From positions 1 to 64,000 of the forward strand of contig NZ_NNBL01000010.1 in assembly GCF_002803065.1 (NCBI RefSeq): a stretch of DNA of 64,000 bases, read 5' to 3'. This document shows positions 9,119 to 16,381 of this stretch, piece by piece. Under the pieces are notes generated by a model that saw only the letters and a program-made list of their open reading frames with translations, was not told the origin of the DNA and ran no database searches. The translations under genes and the position numbers were made by a program. Within the stretch, counting starts at the first letter, position 1. Each line of letters starts with the position of its first letter. This stretch comes from Streptomyces sp. CB01635. GTDB lineage: Bacteria; Actinomycetota; Actinomycetes; Streptomycetales; Streptomycetaceae.

Positions 9119-10461
9119 CGCCCTGCACCTCCTTGCCGATTGCTGTTGCCGGTGTTCCCGCCGTTACGCGTATTGCGCGCGTGCGGCGTGTTCGTGGGAC
9201 TCGTACGGGGCGGAGGTGCGGCGGAGGGGACAGATCCGCCGCCACCGCCACTGCCCCCGGAGGAGGGGCGTGTGCTGTGTGCGGCCACGCCTCCCGACAC
9301 GGGGTTCGCGGGGCGGGCCCGGGACTGGCCGCCACCGCTGCCGCCGCCACCGTCCGCACGGGCGCTGTGCGTCTTGATGCCCTGCGAGACGAGTGCGGCG
9401 GGTGAACTGATGACTGCGGCGGCCTTGTTCTCGGCGCCGCGCATGATGCGGTTGTTACGGCCGTTGGCGATCTCGTCGCCGAAGCCGGGTACGAAGCGGT
9501 AGATCATGCCGCTGGCGAAGATCGCGAGCAGCACGATGGCGAGACCGGAGACGACGGCGGCGAGGGAGTCCGGCCCTTCCGACCCGGACAACGCGCCGGC
9601 CAGCCCGAGCACGATGACAATCACCGGTTTCACCAGGATCACGGCGATCATCACGCCGGCCCAGCGGCGCACGTGTCCCCACAGGTTCTTGTCGACGAGC
9701 CCTGCGTAGACGACGACCCCGAGCAGAGCGCCCACGTACAGCAGCACGGCCCGCAGATACAGCTCCAGGTACAGCACGCCCGCGGCGAGGATCGACACCA
9801 GCGAGACGACGATCAGCATGATCGGCCCGCCCCCTATGTCGTCGCCCTTCTTCAGCGCACCGGAGAACGTCCCGAAGAACGCGTCCGTCTGGTCACCAGT
9901 GGCTTTCGCCAGTACGTCCGACACTCCGTCCGTCGCCGATACGACGGTGTAGAGGATCAGCGGCGTGAACGCGGACGCGATGACCGTGAGCCAGAGGAAC
10001 CCGATGGCCTCGGAGAGGGCGGTACCGAGGGGGACTCCCCGGACGGCCCTCTTGGCCACGGCGAGCAGCCACAGCAGCAACGTGAGAATCGCCGACGCCG
10101 CGAACACGATGGCGTACTGCTGGAGGAACTTCGGGTTGGTGAAGTCGACGTCGGCGGTCTGCTTGATGGACTTGCTGAGCATGTCCACGGTCCAGGACGC
10201 GGCGTCGGCACAGCCTCTTGCGAGGCTGGACAGGGGGTCGAGGGGGTTGGTGGTGCCGGGGGGTGTGGCGGGGGTGCCGCCGCCGGATCCTCCGTCGCTG
10301 CGTTCGCAGTATTTCCTGGCGGGACCAGCGATCAGTCCGCAAGGGTCGTCCTTCTTGGGGTCTGGGGCCGCGAAGGCACGCGTGGCCAACAGAATGCCCG
10401 TGGTTTGGGCCGTTGCCACAAGGGCGGTGAGCTTCAGCAGGCGGCGCGGATTATCGGGCAT
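9115..10461 (-). CDS. VirB6/TrbL-like polytopic membrane protein
   Basis: A 448-residue protein beginning with a signal-like helix (TALVATAQTTGILLATRAFA), a short extracytoplasmic loop with several Cys, then about six hydrophobic helices between residues 110 and 330. The C-terminal 110 residues are a low-complexity Gly/Ser/Pro/Asn tail. This is the layout of VirB6/TrbL proteins, which form the inner-membrane channel of T4SS. It overlaps the upstream VirB8-like gene by 11 bp and the downstream gene by 4 bp. Confidence 0.8.
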   Translation of the reverse strand: MPDNPRRLLKLTALVATAQTTGILLATRAFAAPDPKKDDPCGLIAGPARKYCERSDGGSGGGTPATPPGTTNPLDPLSSLARGCADAASWTVDMLSKSIKQTADVDFTNPKFLQQYAIVFAASAILTLLLWLLAVAKRAVRGVPLGTALSEAIGFLWLTVIASAFTPLILYTVVSATDGVSDVLAKATGDQTDAFFGTFSGALKKGDDIGGGPIMLIVVSLVSILAAGVLYLELYLRAVLLYVGALLGVVVYAGLVDKNLWGHVRRWAGVMIAVILVKPVIVIVLGLAGALSGSEGPDSLAAVVSGLAIVLLAIFASGMIYRFVPGFGDEIANGRNNRIMRGAENKAAAVISSPAALVSQGIKTHSARADGGGGSGGGQSRARPANPVSGGVAAHSTRPSSGGSGGGGGSVPSAAPPPRTSPTNTPHARNTRNGGNTGNSNRQGGAGR

Positions 10462-11260
10462 AAGTGAACCCTCCGAAGTCCTTGACCGCGCCGCCGATCT
10501 CGTCGGCTCCGGAGACAGGGTTGTCGCCGTTGACCGGGGTGGGGCCCGTCTTCTGCTGGGTGTCCAGGACCTTCCAGTCCCCGTCCCACTTGAGCTTCAT
10601 GGTCACCGTGAACCAGCTGCTCGTCACAGGGTTGGTGGAGCTCTCGCCGGTGCGACCGAACAGGCCGTTGCACCAGACTTCGACGGTCGCGTTGCTGTCG
10701 CTGTAGCTGCTGACCTTGGCGCCTGCGGGCAGGGTTCGGTTCACGAAGGTGCTGCCGGACGGAGCACTGCCGTCCGAGTTGAGGCCGATCTTCTTCAGGA
10801 AGGCCTGCGAGTAGTCGGCATCGAAGCCCGACTGAAGCCGCTCGAGAGCGCTGGAGTCGGTGATGTTCTGCACGATCTCGTGTCGCCGAGACTCGTTGAA
10901 CATCCCGTCAGAACCCAGAGACACCGCGTAATTGGCAGCGGCCGACTGAACGCCCTGCTCGTCATGCGCGAACCCCGAAGCAACCGGCTTCGTTCCGGTT
11001 GCCGCCGTCGCGGACGCGCCCGGCTTCTTGGCGTCGCCGTCTCCCGAAGAGGACTCGTCCCCGCCACGATTCGCGAAGGCGATAGCCGCGATGAGGAGCA
11101 CCACCACCCCGACCACCGTGATGAGGCTGCGCGATGACGACCTGGCAGGTCTGCGCCCGTCGCCGTATCCGTCGCCCGGCCCGCCCTCCGGCAGGCGCGT
11201 GCGGGTCTGGCCCGTGCCGCCGTAGAGGCCGTCGTCGTCGTTGCCGTCGCCCGGACTCAT
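10451..11260 (-). CDS. VirB8/TcpC-like bitopic membrane protein
   Basis: A 269-residue protein with a Gly/Asp-rich cytosolic N-terminus, one membrane helix (about 46-63), a flexible Ser/Gly/Lys linker and an extracytoplasmic domain of about 170 residues rich in beta-strand-like segments (SSYSDSNATVEVWCNGLF, WFTVTMKLKWDGDWKVLD). This layout matches VirB8/TcpC (NTF2-like) proteins of Gram-positive conjugation machines. The fold call comes from layout and strand pattern only. It overlaps the VirB6-like gene. Confidence 0.72.
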   Translation of the reverse strand: MSPGDGNDDDGLYGGTGQTRTRLPEGGPGDGYGDGRRPARSSSRSLITVVGVVVLLIAAIAFANRGGDESSSGDGDAKKPGASATAATGTKPVASGFAHDEQGVQSAAANYAVSLGSDGMFNESRRHEIVQNITDSSALERLQSGFDADYSQAFLKKIGLNSDGSAPSGSTFVNRTLPAGAKVSSYSDSNATVEVWCNGLFGRTGESSTNPVTSSWFTVTMKLKWDGDWKVLDTQQKTGPTPVNGDNPVSGADEIGGAVKDFGGFTYAR

Positions 11261-11403
11261 CCCGCGTACGCCCCCTCAGGCTCGTGCTGAACCGCCACGT
11301 ACGACGGTAGCCGCGCTGCTTTCCGCGCGGGCGCGGTGTGGTGACTCGACATCAGGGAGTTGCAACCTCAGTGCAGATGAGACCGGAGCGGGCGGAACAG
11401 GGG

Positions 11404-11712
11404 CTAGATCGCCATGCCGTACACGATGGTGAAGAGCGTGCCGAGTGAGCCGATGATGAATACGCCGGTCAGGCCCGCGACGATGAGGCCCTTGCCCTGC
11501 TCGGCGCTGAATGTGTCGCGCAGGGCCGTCGCGCCGATCCGTTGCTTGGCCGCACCCCAGATCGCGATGCCCAGGCACAGCAGGATCGCCACCGCCATGA
11601 CGACCTCGACCATGACCTGGGCTTCCTTGCCGAGGTTCTGGAATGGGCCCCAGTCGGGGGCGATCCCGCCGATGATGGTGTCGATGTTGCCCTTGCCGGC
11701 TGCCAGCAGCAT
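11404..11712 (-). CDS. Small two-helix membrane protein, VirB2/TrbC-like
   Basis: A 102-residue protein with two hydrophobic segments (about 34-54 and 76-98) joined by a short basic loop (AAKQRIGATALRDTF), the hairpin layout of VirB2/TrbC pilins and of small T4SS membrane subunits. A GGTGAG ribosome-binding site lies just upstream of the ATG. It is the first gene of the leftward T4SS-like block, 143 bp before the VirB8-like gene. No obvious signal peptide cleavage site is seen. Confidence 0.72.
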   Translation of the reverse strand: MLLAAGKGNIDTIIGGIAPDWGPFQNLGKEAQVMVEVVMAVAILLCLGIAIWGAAKQRIGATALRDTFSAEQGKGLIVAGLTGVFIIGSLGTLFTIVYGMAI

Positions 11713-12086
11713 GTGTAACTCACCGCCCCATGTGGGTAGTTCTGTCGCCCCCGCCGCAGCGCAGAGGTCAGGCCCATTCTTGCCCAGATCGCCGCGGATG
11801 CCTGCCGACTTGGCGCCATTCCTTGGCTGAGTTCGTACGGCGGAACGTGTTTGCGTATACGAACCGACGTATGGTCACTCTGTGTATCACGGAGAGTCAC
11901 CTGGGGCAATGAACGTCCGGCCTGCGCCGTGACCTGTCGAGTGACGATTCGTTGGCCACTTTTCCGCTGCGCGGCGCCTGCGGATTGTGGGGTGACTGGC
12001 AGATTCGGGCCGGGCTCGGCGGGGCCGCCCGCCTCTGACCTGCGGTCACCGAACGCTCCCGGTGCCCGAATCCGCCAATCCCGTGG
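11713..12086. other. Intergenic region with imperfect inverted repeats
   Basis: This 374-bp stretch separates the T4SS-like operon from the regulatory island. I see no convincing gene. It contains GTTCGTA...TACGAAC (about 11831-11865) and a longer imperfect inverted repeat (11873-11901, GGTCACTCT and AGAGTCACC with one mismatch). These are plausible promoter/operator elements for the leftward T4SS-like operon. Confidence 0.5.
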
Positions 12087-12311
12087 CTACGGGCTCTGCT
12101 GGTCGGCGTCCTCGACGAAGTGGTCGAACTCGCCTGCCTGGACGCCGAGTACGAAGGCGTCCCACTTCCTCTGCGTAGTCGTGACGACGGTCTCGGGGGC
12201 GGAGGTCTCGCGCAGATGCACGAGGTCGTCCGGGCCGAAAGCGATCTCGATCCAGGGGCCAGGCCCGTCGGCCCCTTCGGGGGCGGCCCGCTCCCAGCGC
12301 AGGTCAGACAT
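12087..12311 (-). CDS. DUF397 domain protein
   Basis: A 74-residue DUF397 protein (WDAFVLGVQAGEFD is the family's C-terminal core). DUF397 proteins are small partners of XRE-DUF5753 regulators in Streptomyces, and in some clusters act in development or antibiotic control (abaA/whiJ loci). It overlaps the upstream DUF397 gene by 8 bp, in the same leftward island. Confidence 0.88.
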   Translation of the reverse strand: MSDLRWERAAPEGADGPGPWIEIAFGPDDLVHLRETSAPETVVTTTQRKWDAFVLGVQAGEFDHFVEDADQQSP

Positions 12312-12489
12312 GAGGCTTCGCCTTGAGCGCCTGGAGGAGGGCGGCGAAGGCGCTGGGGGCGGTGCTGAGTATCGCTCTGCTGGGGTCGGCGCTCTCGGTG
12401 ACGTGCACTGCGCCGGTGTCCTTGGCGACGTGCACGCAGGAGTTGCCCTCTGCGCAGTAAGACGACTTCTGCCAGTTCAGATCTGTCAC
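12304..12489 (-). CDS. DUF397 domain protein
   Basis: A 61-residue DUF397 protein (LNWQKSSYCAEGNSCVHVA at the N-terminus is the classic family signature; AFAALLQALK at the end). The GTG used here has an ideal AAGGAG site six bases upstream; a GTG five codons earlier overlaps the stop of the regulator gene. It lies between the interrupted XRE regulator and the second DUF397 gene. Confidence 0.9.
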   Translation of the reverse strand: MTDLNWQKSSYCAEGNSCVHVAKDTGAVHVTESADPSRAILSTAPSAFAALLQALKAKPHV

Positions 12490-12500
12490 CTTGGGCTCCT

Positions 12501-13346
12501 TCACAGGTCGTGGACGACGGAGTGGATGAAGTCCTGCGACTTCGCGGGTGGGAGCGAGGCCGCCTCCATCCGGTCGAGCAGTACGCGGTACTTGTGCAGC
12601 TGTGCCTCGGCGTCGAGGAAGACCGGGCCGTGCGACTGGTCAAGGTTCACGGTGTCGAGGTGGGGCACGGAGCCCTCGGAGTAGTAGATCGACTGTCCGG
12701 AACCGGCCAGGACCCCGGTGTCGAACGGGATGACACCGATCGCGATGTGCTCGCGCTCGTTCATGTCCAGCAGGTGCTTGAGCTGTGCGCGGGTCACGTC
12801 ACGACCCCCGAGCTTCATCCGCAGGGCCGCCTCATGGATGAAGACCTGCTGTGGGACCGGGGACTCCTGGAAGAGGACGGCCTGCCGCTTGATCCGGAAC
12901 GAGACCCGGTGCTCGACGTCGGGTGGTGGGAGCTGAGGGACGCTCTGGCGGAAGACCTCGCGGGCGTACTCGATCGTCTGGAACAGGCCGGGGATGTGTA
13001 CCGTCACGGCCGAGCGCAGGCGCATCGAGTTGCATTCGAGTTCGGCGAGATCCAGAAGAGTGCCGGGCAGGATGTCGCGCTACTCCTCCCACCAGCCGCG
13101 CTTCCGGTCGCCGGTCATTCCCGCGATGGCGTCGACGAGGGCCGTGTCGGAGCAGTCGTACTGGGCCGCCAGCGTGCGTACGCGTTCCGCGCTCACCCCG
13201 ACCCGGCCCGTCTCCATGTTGCTGACCTGTGCCTGCTTCATGCCGAGCTGCTGGGCCGCCGCCGTCGAGCTCAGGCCTGCTCGCTCGCGGAGCTTGCGCA
13301 GCTCGGTGCCGAGCCGGAGTTGACGGCCCGTCGGGTTGGTCCTCAC
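12501..13346 (-). pseudogene. XRE-family regulator with DUF5753 (Scr1-like), interrupted by an in-frame TAG
   Basis: The frame would encode about 281 residues: an N-terminal XRE helix-turn-helix (LRKLRERAGLSSTAAAQQLG, VSNMETGRVGVS) and a C-terminal DUF5753 domain (VHIPGLFQTIEYAREVF, GVIPFDTGVLAG, YSEG). A TAG at 13082-13080 falls inside the domain junction, where relatives read WWEEYRD; TAC to TAG is a single base change, and the frame continues intact on both sides. The GTG start has a GAGGAG site. An 88-residue DNA-binding fragment could still be made, and the C-terminal part could restart at the ATG at 13025. It may be a real nonsense mutation or a sequencing error. Confidence 0.8.
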
Positions 13347-13438
13347 GGTCCTAGCTCCTCTGTCCTGCAGAGTCACTCACAGGAGTGGTCATTCATCGTC
13401 ACTGGGCACCCAACTCCCCACGCCAACCGGAGACTTCC

Positions 13439-13900
13439 ATGGCCACGGTAACCCCGCCCCCCTGGACCTACGCCCTCCATCTGCCCCACGACCCCCGTGC
13501 CCCCGGCATCGCTCGCGCCGCCCTGCGCGTCATCCTCGACGCGCACGGGCTCGCCGACCTCCGTGACGACGCCGAGCTGCTCGCCTCGGAACTCCTCACC
13601 AACGCCCACCTCCACACCACCGGCGCGTACGGTCTGCGCCTCGCGCCCCGTTCGCCCGGCGGGGTCCGCGTGTCCGTGTGGGACTCCAGCCCCGAGATCC
13701 CTCCCGGGTTCCACGCGGGAGGGATCTCGGCCGACGCGGCGCAATCCGGCCGCGGGTTGCACCTCGTGCGGGCCTGCGCCGACGCCTGGGGCGCGTACTC
13801 CCTCGGTACGGCCCGTCGAGGCAAGCTGTTGTGGGCCGAGTGCCGAAACGAGCCAACCGCATCGACTCGCCTCGTATCGCCACACCCGCATCTAAACTGA
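13439..13900 (+). CDS. ATP-binding protein, anti-sigma-factor-like HATPase
   Basis: A 153-residue single-domain GHKL ATPase of the RsbW/SpoIIAB-like group common in Streptomyces. It has an N-box (ELLASELLTNAHLHT), a G1-like motif (VWDSSP) and G2 (SGRGLHLVRACADAWG). It is divergent from the XRE regulator, and such a HATPase-XRE-DUF397 trio is the usual make-up of WhiJ/AbaA-type loci. The ATG at 13439 has GGAG six bases upstream. A perfect 15-bp inverted repeat lies inside the gene, in the ATP-lid region. Confidence 0.88.
   Translation: MATVTPPPWTYALHLPHDPRAPGIARAALRVILDAHGLADLRDDAELLASELLTNAHLHTTGAYGLRLAPRSPGGVRVSVWDSSPEIPPGFHAGGISADAAQSGRGLHLVRACADAWGAYSLGTARRGKLLWAECRNEPTASTRLVSPHPHLN
13692..13730. 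repeat. Perfect 15-bp inverted repeat inside the HATPase gene
   Basis: CCGAGATCCCTCCCG (13692-13706) and its exact complement (13716-13730) enclose 9 nt. The hairpin is within coding sequence, in the region encoding the variable ATP lid, and there is no T-run after it. Confidence 0.85.
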
Positions 13901-13936
13901 CGCGGTGGACTTCGGGGCGGCGAGGGGCGGTTGACG

Positions 13937-14959
13937 GTGCGTAAGGCGTGGGTCGTCGGGGGTGCGCTCGCCGCCGGGGGGACCGGGTTCGTGACGCTGC
14001 TCGTCATCGGTACGTTCATGGCCGCCGGCTCTCTCGCGAGCGGGGTCGGCAAGGGGGCCGTGGGGCTCGCCAAGGGCGCCGTGCCCTCCGCGTACCAGTC
14101 GATCGTGCAGGAGTGGGGGAACCTCTGCCCCGCGATCAATCCGGCGCTGCTCGCCGCTCAGCTGTATCAGGAGAGCGGGTTCAACCCGAACGCGAAGAGT
14201 CCCGCGAAGGCGCTCGGCATAGCGCAGTTCATCCCGGGGACGTGGGCCGCGCACGGGGTCGACGGTGACGGGGACGGGGACCGGGACATCTGGGATCCGA
14301 AGGACGCCATTCCGTCCGCGGCCTCGTACGACTGCTCGCTCGCGAAGTACGTGAAGGACGCGCCGGGCAATCAGACCGAGAACATGCTCGCCGCTTACAA
14401 CGCGGGCGCGTACGCCGTCATCAAGTACGGAGGCGTACCGCCGTACCGAGAGACGCAGAACTACGTGAAGACGATCACGAACCTGGAGAAGAGCTTCGCG
14501 CGGCCGGTCGGGCGTGTGCAGCCGTCGCAGCAGGCGGCGGGCGCCATCTACTACGCGCAGAAGAAGCTCGGGACCGAGTACCTGTGGGGCGGGAACGGGA
14601 CCGCCGATCAGGGCGGCCGGTTCGACTGCTCGGGGCTGACGCTCGCCGCGTACCGGGAGGTCGGGATCGAGCTGCCGCGGGTCGCGAACGACCAGTACAA
14701 CGCCGGGCCGCATCCCAAGCGGGACGAGCTGCTGCCGGGGGACCTCGTCTTCTTCTCGGACGACCTCACCGACAGCCGCGCGATCCGGCACGTCGGGATC
14801 TATGTGGGCGGCGGCTACATGATCGACGCGCCGCGGCCGGGTGCCGTGATCCGGTTCGACCCGGTCGACACACCCGACTATTTCGGGGCGACGCGGGTGA
14901 CCGAGGATGGTGCGAAGGCGGTGCCGAGCGAGAGGCCGACCGGGAACTCCGAAGTGTGA
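13937..14959 (+). CDS. Bifunctional cell-wall hydrolase: lytic transglycosylase (SLT) + NlpC/P60
   Basis: About 340 residues. An N-terminal membrane helix (about 8-32) anchors it outside the membrane. An SLT domain follows (LLAAQLYQESGFNP, catalytic Glu near 79; ALGIAQFIPGTW; NMLAAYNAGAYAV), then an NlpC/P60 endopeptidase domain (RFDCSGLTLAAY with Cys near 231; IRHVGIYVGGG). The SLT-NlpC/P60 pairing is that of VirB1-like enzymes of Gram-positive T4SS, opening peptidoglycan for the apparatus. The GTG fits the GAGGGG site; a TTG two codons earlier is possible. Confidence 0.9.
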   Translation: MRKAWVVGGALAAGGTGFVTLLVIGTFMAAGSLASGVGKGAVGLAKGAVPSAYQSIVQEWGNLCPAINPALLAAQLYQESGFNPNAKSPAKALGIAQFIPGTWAAHGVDGDGDGDRDIWDPKDAIPSAASYDCSLAKYVKDAPGNQTENMLAAYNAGAYAVIKYGGVPPYRETQNYVKTITNLEKSFARPVGRVQPSQQAAGAIYYAQKKLGTEYLWGGNGTADQGGRFDCSGLTLAAYREVGIELPRVANDQYNAGPHPKRDELLPGDLVFFSDDLTDSRAIRHVGIYVGGGYMIDAPRPGAVIRFDPVDTPDYFGATRVTEDGAKAVPSERPTGNSEV

Positions 14960-15194
14960 CATGGCCGGAACTCTCCGTTAGGGCCCTGCCCTGAGCTGCG
15001 GCTTCGTGTCTCTCTTCGATAACGTCTGCGTGATCATTCGGTGGAGTGCGGAACGAAGGACAGGGGACCGTGCGTTCCTTTTCCTGAGCCGATCGCGGAT
15101 CGACGAAGACCGCGGATCTATGACCACGGGGGTGGACGAGCGGCGCACGACTGTGTGCGCCCACTGAGCAGCAAGACGAAGGGGCCGCGGCGAG

Positions 15195-15914
15195 ATGGCT
15201 GGACTGGCTGGACTCTCGGCACTCGGGGCCTCCGGGTCCAACCCCGACGTCGGTCTGCTCTACGACATCAACGGCCTGGCGAAGGACGCCCCCGGCTGGG
15301 TCGACAGCGCCATGGCGTTCGTCGGTGAGTACGGTCTGCTGCTCGCGCTCGTGCTGCTCACCCTGTGGTGCTGGTGGGGCGTGCGGAAGCGGGACTCGCT
15401 CGACGACGCCGCCTCGTCCGTCGCCTCCGTCGTATGGGCCCCGCTCGCGGCCGGAATCGCCGTGCTGGTGAACGTGCCGATCCGCAGTTTCGTGGAACGG
15501 CCCAGGCCCTTCACCGACCACGAGGGCCTCGACGTCCTCGTCGACGGCAAGTCGGACTTCTCCTTCGTCAGTGACCACGCGACGCTCGCCATGGCCATCG
15601 GCGCCGGCCTCTTCGTCGCCCACCGCAAGTTCGGGCTCATCGGTCTTGGGCTCGCGGTGCTCGAAGGGTTCTGCCGGGTCTTCATGGGCGTGCACTACCC
15701 GACCGACGTCGTCGGCGGCTTCGCCCTCGGCACGGCGGTGGCACTGCTCCTGTCGCCGCTCGCGTCCGCGCTGCTCACCCCGCTGGCGCGCTCCGTGGGG
15801 CGGACGACGCGGCTGCGGTGGCTGGTGTGGTCGCCTAGCCCTGCCTCGTCGGCTCGGGAGACGGTGGAGATTCCTGAGCCGCGGGAGTCTGAAGAGCGGG
15901 ATCTGGCCGCTTAG
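15195..15914 (+). CDS. PAP2-superfamily phosphatase, BcrC-like
   Basis: A 239-residue membrane phosphatase with about five hydrophobic helices. The three phosphatase motifs are visible: VERPRPF, FVSDHATLAMAIG (SDH in place of SGH, as in BcrC-type undecaprenyl-diphosphate phosphatases) and CRVFMGVHYPTDVVGG. It probably dephosphorylates undecaprenyl diphosphate or another lipid phosphate on the outer face of the membrane. The last 80 bp overlap a convergent small gene. Confidence 0.85.
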   Translation: MAGLAGLSALGASGSNPDVGLLYDINGLAKDAPGWVDSAMAFVGEYGLLLALVLLTLWCWWGVRKRDSLDDAASSVASVVWAPLAAGIAVLVNVPIRSFVERPRPFTDHEGLDVLVDGKSDFSFVSDHATLAMAIGAGLFVAHRKFGLIGLGLAVLEGFCRVFMGVHYPTDVVGGFALGTAVALLLSPLASALLTPLARSVGRTTRLRWLVWSPSPASSARETVEIPEPRESEERDLAA

Positions 15915-16128
15915 CCTCTTCTGCCGCACGTCGGCACAGGAGGACGGTGCCGCCGGCCGCGCCGGCCAGTGCCACGGCGCCGGACGTGACCGCGAGGGGG
16001 CCCGAAGCGGGGTGGTCCGAGTCGTCGTCGGTGACGGCGGCGGTCGTGACGCCCAGGGCGAACGCGGCGGCGGCGATCGCGAAGACGGCGGCTATGCGGG
16101 GTATTCGGACTATTCGGGGCATGTTCAT
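15835..16128 (-). CDS. Small membrane protein of unknown function
   Basis: A 97-residue protein with two hydrophobic segments (about 12-32 and 47-66) and a Pro/Glu/Ser-rich tail. I recognise no family. Codons in its non-overlapping part are strongly GC3, which supports coding. Its 3' end overlaps the 3' end of the PAP2 gene on the other strand by 80 bp, unusual for two real genes, so the exact extent is less sure. Confidence 0.58.
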   Translation of the reverse strand: MNMPRIVRIPRIAAVFAIAAAAFALGVTTAAVTDDDSDHPASGPLAVTSGAVALAGAAGGTVLLCRRAAEEAKRPDPALQTPAAQESPPSPEPTRQG

Positions 16129-16223
16129 GGTCCCAGCGGAACGCTGCGCTGCGCTTTGGGCCAGTCGAGGGCGTGTTGGCTGAGCCGTATGTGTGGGCTT
16201 ACCGCTGGAACGGGCGTGCGTTT

Positions 16224-16327
16224 GCGCAGTTCCCCGCGCCCCTTGAGGGTCTTTCGGCTGCGGGTCCGGTGGGGGCTTGTCGTGCCCACGCGGCGGAGCC
16301 GCAGAATGTCACAGCCCCGCGCCCCTC
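16224..16327. repeat. Streptomyces-type intergenic palindromic repeat
   Basis: A roughly 100-bp element framed by GCGCAGTTCCCCGCGCCCC on the left and CCCCGCGCCCC on the right, with a GGTGGGGGCTTGTCG core and the internal hairpin CGCGGCGGAGCCGC. This combination recurs in intergenic regions of many Streptomyces genomes as I remember them. It lies between the small membrane gene and the FAD oxidoreductase gene, both leftward. Confidence 0.7.
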
Positions 16328-16381
16328 AGAGGCGCGGATCAGGGGCGCGCTCAGATCAGGACGCGCTCACATCGGGCGCGC

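Noticed and set aside
6158..9502. A very long open frame (over 1,100 codons) on the plus strand opposite the T4SS-like genes
   Set aside because: It is the GC-bias shadow of the VirB4 and SCO6880-family genes; its protein is Arg/Asp/Gly/His-rich without any domain, while the minus-strand proteins have clear motifs.
4472..14959. Integrated conjugative element (ICE)
   Set aside because: No integrase, excisionase, relaxase or flanking att repeats were seen, and base composition matches the neighbouring core genes.
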